64,000 nucleotides of DNA from positions 1-64,000 of the forward strand of contig NZ_ABCP01000007.1 of assembly GCF_000170835.1 (NCBI RefSeq), given 5' to 3'. The position numbers and the translations under genes were made by a program. The notes under the pieces were generated by a model. That model did no database searches. It was not told the origin of the DNA and saw nothing but the letters and a program-made list of their open reading frames with translations. The stretch is from Marinobacter algicola DG893 (GTDB lineage: Bacteria; Pseudomonadota; Gammaproteobacteria; Pseudomonadales; Oleiphilaceae). Shown here piece by piece: positions 60,036 through 64,000 of the stretch (position 1 is the stretch's first letter; the number at the start of each line of letters is the position of its first letter).

Positions 60036-61662
60036 GGCAGCCTCCCAACTCTCTTCTTACGTACTTCAACGACCCTCAGGCTTTTACTTCCGCAAGGCAG
60101 TTCCTTATCCTTGGCGCGCAATCTTGGGCAGAGAAATCAAGCGCCCGTTGCACGTAGATAGTCAACAATCCGCGATCAGAACAGCTCGTTCTCTTGAGGC
60201 TCGTCTGCGAAGAATGCTGAGCCCTGCAACACTCAGGAGTCTCCAATTGTCACTCAGCCATAACCAAATCAAGACTCTGGTTAAAAACTGGATTACGAGA
60301 GAGCTAGAAGAGTTCGAGAATGACCTCATTTCAACTGGGGCAATGACTCGCGATGATCTCGTCGACGCACTCGACAACCAAGGCAACTTCCTGATCGAAG
60401 CTCGTGAGAGGTTAGGATACCGTGACACCCAAAGAGCCAGAGAAAAGGCTCAAGAGGCCCTCAGAGCAGAGAGCATGGACCTATCCCACGCCACAGAGCC
60501 TCAGGTCTTGAACGCTTTCCTGCATGGGGAGGTCGAGCTGTGTGAGTTATCCGAGAAGCTTCTACGCTCTGGAACAACAGGAGGGGAGATTAAACGAGTT
60601 GGTCCAATTGAAGATCAAGTCTTCGATACAAAACCAACCATGGAACGTATCGCTACCCAATCGTTGCCCGAACTTATTTCACGCTTCATGAATGAACAAA
60701 GGGCAGAGCTACGGGACAGAACCATTCGAGAGTATGAGACATCTCTGAACGTGCTGAATGAGCTCTGGGACTATGGGCCGTTAACATCAATTTCCCGCGA
60801 CACCGCCATACAGCTTCGAGACTCTATCCTTGAGTATCCAGTGAACCGACTAAAGGGCCGGAACGCTCAGCTCAGCATCACAGAAATCAAAAAGAAAGAC
60901 TGGAAGCCAATCAGTAAGACTACGGCAAACAAGCACTACACCCGCTGGTCACACTTCATGTCCTGGTGTGTCGAGTGCGAGATCATCACCAAGAATCATC
61001 TTCAAGGTAAAGCACCCAAGGCCTCTCGAAGCACCCGACGCTCTTGGGAACCCCAGGAACTAAGCAAACTCTTTGGACACCTCGCTAATCAAACATATAG
61101 AGAAAGTCAGTCATGGAAGTATTGGTTACCCGTCTTGGGTCTTTCAACAGGCGCTCGCATTGAAGAGCTGTGTGGCATCGAAAGCCGAGACGTAAAGACT
61201 GATGGATCGAACCATTGGTACTTAAATATTGTTGATAGTGAAGTCAGAAGACTGAAAAACGAGACCAGTATCCGCAAGGTTCCCATACATGAGCAGGTCA
61301 TAGAGCTAGGTTTCTTGGAATTTGCCCAGAGGAGGCACGAGGGGCTCTTGTTCCCAGAGCTTGAGCAATATTCCTCAGACTCTCTTAGCCATGAGCCCTC
61401 CAAGTGGTTCGGTCGCCTGAAGTCAAAACTCGGCTTTGGGAGAGAACTCGTGTTCCACTCTTTTCGCCACCTCGTCCGAGAGCTGCTGCATGAGGCGAAT
61501 ACCCCCGACTCCTGCATTAAGGAAATCCTTGGCCACGACCAGAATGACGTCACATTCGGCACTTACGGAAAGATTAAACCAGACACTCTAAAGCGGCATA
61601 TCGACGCGCTACCTTTGGAGCCGTACCTAGCCGAAACAAGGGGTTATCAATCGCGGAGTTGA
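60034..61662 (+). CDS. Tyrosine-type site-specific integrase
   Basis: 542 residues: an N-terminal arm-binding-like region (SSYVLQRPSGFYFRKAVPYPWRAILGREIKRPLHVDS, the opening seen in integrases with a DUF6538-type N terminus), a SAM-like core-binding domain (about 215-310), and a catalytic domain with the R-H-R-H-Y set: Arg375 (STGARIEEL), His475 and Arg478 (HSFRH), His501 (GHDQND) and Tyr511. It appears intact. Its position, 72 bp after ssrA and reading away from it, shows which element uses this attachment site. Codon use is more AT-rich than the upstream genes. Confidence 0.93.
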   Translation: MAASQLSSYVLQRPSGFYFRKAVPYPWRAILGREIKRPLHVDSQQSAIRTARSLEARLRRMLSPATLRSLQLSLSHNQIKTLVKNWITRELEEFENDLISTGAMTRDDLVDALDNQGNFLIEARERLGYRDTQRAREKAQEALRAESMDLSHATEPQVLNAFLHGEVELCELSEKLLRSGTTGGEIKRVGPIEDQVFDTKPTMERIATQSLPELISRFMNEQRAELRDRTIREYETSLNVLNELWDYGPLTSISRDTAIQLRDSILEYPVNRLKGRNAQLSITEIKKKDWKPISKTTANKHYTRWSHFMSWCVECEIITKNHLQGKAPKASRSTRRSWEPQELSKLFGHLANQTYRESQSWKYWLPVLGLSTGARIEELCGIESRDVKTDGSNHWYLNIVDSEVRRLKNETSIRKVPIHEQVIELGFLEFAQRRHEGLLFPELEQYSSDSLSHEPSKWFGRLKSKLGFGRELVFHSFRHLVRELLHEANTPDSCIKEILGHDQNDVTFGTYGKIKPDTLKRHIDALPLEPYLAETRGYQSRS

Positions 61663-61768
61663 AATCAAAAGGACAGGGAAGGAAGAGACAAGCCCGCTAT
61701 GAGACTTGCCGATCCTATCCCCTGGGGTTCCTACAGATTAGGTGCCCCGTTATTGACGGTAGGTTATG
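61663..61768. other. Intergenic remnant between integrase and IS
   Basis: 106 bp after the integrase stop with no gene. It is probably the left part of whatever the IS inserted into; nothing recognisable. Confidence 0.4.
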
Positions 61769-61830
61769 TGACCTGCACCCAACTTTCTAATCCATCCTGA
61801 TCTTAGTAATGTTCATCACCAGAGAGGACG

Positions 61831-62100
61831 ATGAACATGAAGAAGCGATTCACCGAAGAACAGATCATTCCCATTCTCAAGGAAGCCGAGGCCGGCCTTC
61901 CGGTCAAAGAGCTGTGCCGGAAGTACAACATCTCGGATGCCACCTTCTACACCTGGCGCAAGAAGTATGGCGGCCTGGAAGTCTCAGAAGCCCGTCGCCT
62001 GAAAGCCCTTGAGGAAGAGAACGCCCGGCTCAAGAAGTTGCTGGCCGAGTCCATGCTGGATACAGAAGCCCTGAAGGCCGCCCTCAACCGAAAGTACTAA
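61831..62100 (+). CDS. IS3-family transposase OrfA
   Basis: 89 residues: a helix-turn-helix ([44 protein letters not shown]) binding the IS ends, then a leucine-zipper-like coil ([18 protein letters not shown]). Start ATG 61831; an ATG two codons later is also possible. The frame ends at TAA 62100; the orfB frame is open from before this point, so a -1 frameshift near the 3' end would make the OrfAB transposase. Confidence 0.92.
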   Translation: MNMKKRFTEEQIIPILKEAEAGLPVKELCRKYNISDATFYTWRKKYGGLEVSEARRLKALEEENARLKKLLAESMLDTEALKAALNRKY

Positions 62101-62123
62101 CCGTCGGGAACAAGCGCGAGGCT

Positions 62124-62969
62124 GTGCGCACCATGCTGTCGGAGACGACGATATCCGAGCGCAAAGCCTGTTCACTCGTCGGGTTATCCCGCGCAACGAT
62201 GCGATATCAGTCTCAGCGCTCTCCAGAGGAGCGTGAGCTGACAGAGCGCATCAAAGCCATTGCGTTCGAGCGCCGCCGGTTCGGGTACCGGCGTGTTCAC
62301 CAGTTGCTGCGTCGTGAGGGTGCTGAGGTGAATCACAAGAAGGTTTATCGACTTTACCGAGAGGCCGGCCTGGCCGTCCGCAAACGCAAGCGCCGTAAAG
62401 GTGTGATGGTCGAACGGCAGCCATTGGTGTTGCCTGGTGCGCCGAACCACACGTGGTCCATGGACTTTGTGATGGATTCCTTGGCCAACGGCCGCAGGAT
62501 CAAATGCCTGACGATTGTGGATGACTTCACGAAGGAGTGCCTCGACATTCCCGTGGCCATGGGCATTTCAGGTGAACAGGTCGCCCGCACCTTGGATGGT
62601 ATAGCGGCCTTCCGAGGCTACCCGAAGGCCGTTAGAACCGACCAGGGGCCGGAATTCACTGGCAGAGCGCTCGATCAATGGGCATACCGCCATGGCGTTG
62701 AACTGAAGCTGATTCAGCCCGGAAAGCCGATGCAGAATGGTTACGTCGAGAGCTTTAACGGAAAATTCCGGGATGAGTGCCTGAATGAACACTGGTTCCG
62801 GGACCTTGCTCATGCCCGGGAGAAAATCAGTAACTGGCGATTGGACTACAATGAGCAGCGTCCGCATTCATCCCTGGGGTATCAGACACCCCTGGAATTT
62901 GCCTCCGCTCTCCGACTTGGAAAAACAGATTCAAAAGTAACGGACATTACTAGGGAGCAGTTGGATTAA
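62124..62969 (+). CDS. IS3-family transposase OrfB (DDE catalytic domain)
   Basis: 281 residues: an IS3 helix-turn-helix-21-like stretch ([25 protein letters not shown]), then the retroviral-integrase-like core with DDE residues in [11 protein letters not shown] (Asp), [12 protein letters not shown] (Asp) and [21 protein letters not shown] (Glu), and the IS407-typical C-terminal [21 protein letters not shown]. Intact. Its frame (-1 relative to orfA) is open across the orfA end (AAAGTACTAACCGTCGGG), so it is probably made mainly as a fusion; the ATG at 62124 may only mark an internal start. Confidence 0.92.
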   Translation: MRTMLSETTISERKACSLVGLSRATMRYQSQRSPEERELTERIKAIAFERRRFGYRRVHQLLRREGAEVNHKKVYRLYREAGLAVRKRKRRKGVMVERQPLVLPGAPNHTWSMDFVMDSLANGRRIKCLTIVDDFTKECLDIPVAMGISGEQVARTLDGIAAFRGYPKAVRTDQGPEFTGRALDQWAYRHGVELKLIQPGKPMQNGYVESFNGKFRDECLNEHWFRDLAHAREKISNWRLDYNEQRPHSSLGYQTPLEFASALRLGKTDSKVTDITREQLD

Positions 62970-62985
62970 ACACTGGGGGCAGGTC

Positions 62986-64000
62986 ATGTCCACACAGGAA
63001 AACCGAGCGAACAAATTTAGAACGGTCATATTCGGGGAGAGCATGAGTCCCGAAGCGCACTTGGTCAGAACAGCATGGTTTCGAGCAGCCATAGTAGTGC
63101 CACTTACCTTGGCCGCGATAGTGGCATGGATTTTCACTTCAGATTCCAAACTATTCTGGAGCTTCACGCCCGATGGAATGAATCATTTTCTCAATCTATT
63201 CAAGCTTCCAATTGGCATAGCCAGCCTAGCCCTACCTATAACCGCCGTTGTGGCCGCAAATCATCGATCCATGCAAACAGCAAAACAGATTCAAGAGCAG
63301 AACTCCCAGAATATTTTCTCAAATCATCTAGAACATAGGCGATTCTTCGGAAGATTTATAGAAGAGAGGAAACCGTTTGGAAATGAGAACATAGAGGTTG
63401 CCACCCTATATGAAAGACTTTTCCCGGAGGCTTCAGAAGGTAACCTGAAGCCCGATAATCCGCTGCTAGATGACATCTTCCAGAAAGTTGACGAAGCAGT
63501 ATGTGAAGCTATGGAAGCATCAATAGACGAGTTTTCGACAACGAACTTCAAGATATCGCGAAATCGGCTGCTAAAGCTGACCAAGATGGCAGCCCAGGCG
63601 GACCAAGTCATAGCGGGTTTTCTAACACCTTGGAAACGTATCGACGTGACAGACGAATCAGATGACCACCTAGGAGTTGTTGGAGAAATTAATACCAAGT
63701 ATGCCGCTGTAGCGATTGGTCTGGAAAAATGTGCCAACTTCCATAGATATCACTACGAATCCAAGAATTTTGAGAGAATTTCAATAAACTCCAAAGCGAT
63801 AACAGCTCAGTACCAAGAACTCATAAATGTACATGTTCTGTTCAAAGATCTCATGAGGATAATAAATGAATATCTGGGCGAATCAGGTTCGTTGAAAAAC
63901 CCAAATCCGAATAATAGAGAAAGGTTTCAGGAGAGGCTAAAGCAGCTGGATCATAGCATGAACATTAACAATCAAGATTTATCTCACATGGCTTTAATAC
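62986..64000 (+). CDS. Two-TM membrane protein, 5' part; possible phage-defence effector
   Basis: Open frame from ATG 62986 to the window end (338 codons, no stop). Residues about 33-51 (FRAAIVVPLTLAAIVAWIF) and 72-91 (FKLPIGIASLALPITAVVAA) are membrane segments, followed at once by NHRSMQTAKQIQEQNSQNIF and a long hydrophilic helical region. The TM2-AANHRS-QTAKQI-QN-F layout recalls, from memory only, two-TM membrane effectors in defence loci such as retron Ec48 type; unverified. The first ATG uses the last base of the IS terminal repeat, so the native start may be lost; ATG 63043 (after GGGGAG, short 3-5 nt spacing) is an alternative. GC is low. The 3' end lies outside the window. Confidence 0.7.
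   Translation, partial: MSTQENRANKFRTVIFGESMSPEAHLVRTAWFRAAIVVPLTLAAIVAWIFTSDSKLFWSFTPDGMNHFLNLFKLPIGIASLALPITAVVAANHRSMQTAKQIQEQNSQNIFSNHLEHRRFFGRFIEERKPFGNENIEVATLYERLFPEASEGNLKPDNPLLDDIFQKVDEAVCEAMEASIDEFSTTNFKISRNRLLKLTKMAAQADQVIAGFLTPWKRIDVTDESDDHLGVVGEINTKYAAVAIGLEKCANFHRYHYESKNFERISINSKAITAQYQELINVHVLFKDLMRIINEYLGESGSLKNPNPNNRERFQERLKQLDHSMNINNQDLSHMALI

Larger units (their letters stand above)
61769..62986 (+). mobile_element. IS3-family (IS407-like) insertion sequence, complete
   Basis: 1218 bp. Terminal inverted repeats: left TGACCTGCACCCA... (61769-61794) and, on the complement, right TGACCTGCCCCCA... (62986-62962), both continuing to ...TAATCCA with a one-base gap. Inside are orfA and orfB in -1 relation. 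The expected 4-bp target duplication is absent (TATG on the left, TGTC on the right), so one flank may have been rearranged after insertion. Confidence 0.85.
59962..64000. mobile_element. Left end of a genomic island integrated at ssrA
   Basis: Directly after the tmRNA CCA end the sequence loses the backbone character: lower GC, different codon use, a tyrosine recombinase within 75 bp, an IS element and an unfamiliar membrane protein gene. The 3' end of ssrA is a classic attachment site; the tRNA-like T-arm to CCA (about 59940-59961) is the probable attL core. The right boundary, with a repeat of this core, lies beyond the window. Confidence 0.85.

Noticed and set aside
61765-62990. 4-bp target duplication of the IS element
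   Set aside because: Flanks read TATG and TGTC; no 3-, 4- or 5-bp direct repeat fits the chosen ends.

Overview
The window looks like chromosomal DNA of a Marinobacter-type marine gammaproteobacterium. The gene order is the pseudomonad-type backbone (secG-tRNA-Leu-rimP-nusA-infB-rbfA-truB-rpsO-pnp; tpiA-glmM-folP-ftsH-rlmE; greA-carB-carA-dapB-dnaJ-dnaK-grpE / recN / fur / bamE / rnfH / ratA / smpB). A wax-ester-synthase-type acyltransferase lies beside smpB and ssrA, as expected of that genus. The genus assignment is inferred from gene order and protein character, not from a database search.

Layout. 1-10.7 kb: pyruvate dehydrogenase aceE-aceF (-), a lysine 2,3-aminomutase-like radical SAM enzyme (+), a large secreted lipoprotein (+), a LuxR-type regulator (-) and the thioredoxin-like chaperone cnoX (-). 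10.9-16.9 kb: a Lon protease, a PQQ-type sugar dehydrogenase with its cytochrome c, a MarR regulator and a TPR membrane protein. 17-22 kb: a complete branched-chain amino acid ABC transporter (SBP, LivH, LivM, LivG, LivF), with a hairpin terminator after the SBP gene and a bidirectional terminator at the end. 22-26 kb: a small lipoprotein, a DUF3015 protein, a DUF4105 protein and an alpha/beta-hydrolase lipoprotein. 26.3-41.7 kb: the long minus-strand RNA/translation/envelope block from pnp back to rlmE, with tRNA-Leu(GAG). 41.9-57.9 kb: yhbY, greA, carBA, dapB, the dnaJ-dnaK-grpE chaperone operon, recN, fur, bamE, rnfH, ratA, a sodium symporter and smpB. 58-60 kb: acyltransferase and tmRNA.

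From the 3' end of ssrA (59961) to the window end the DNA changes character. It has lower GC, a tyrosine recombinase directly after ssrA, a complete IS3-family (IS407-like) element, and then the 5' part of a two-membrane-segment protein that runs off the window. This is the left end of a genomic island integrated in the tmRNA gene. The last gene is the best candidate here for something little described: it resembles, from memory only, the two-TM membrane effectors found in phage-defence loci.

The clearest regulatory signals lie in the 246-bp grpE/recN divergent region. One strand has a near-consensus heat-shock (sigma-32) promoter for grpE. The other has a sigma-70 promoter with two perfect CTGT-N8-ACAG LexA boxes for recN. 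Several core genes start at TTG or GTG (rlmE, ftsH, truB, carA, rimP, pnp), and their starts were assigned from Shine-Dalgarno spacing and family length. No rRNA, CRISPR array, riboswitch or replication origin was seen.
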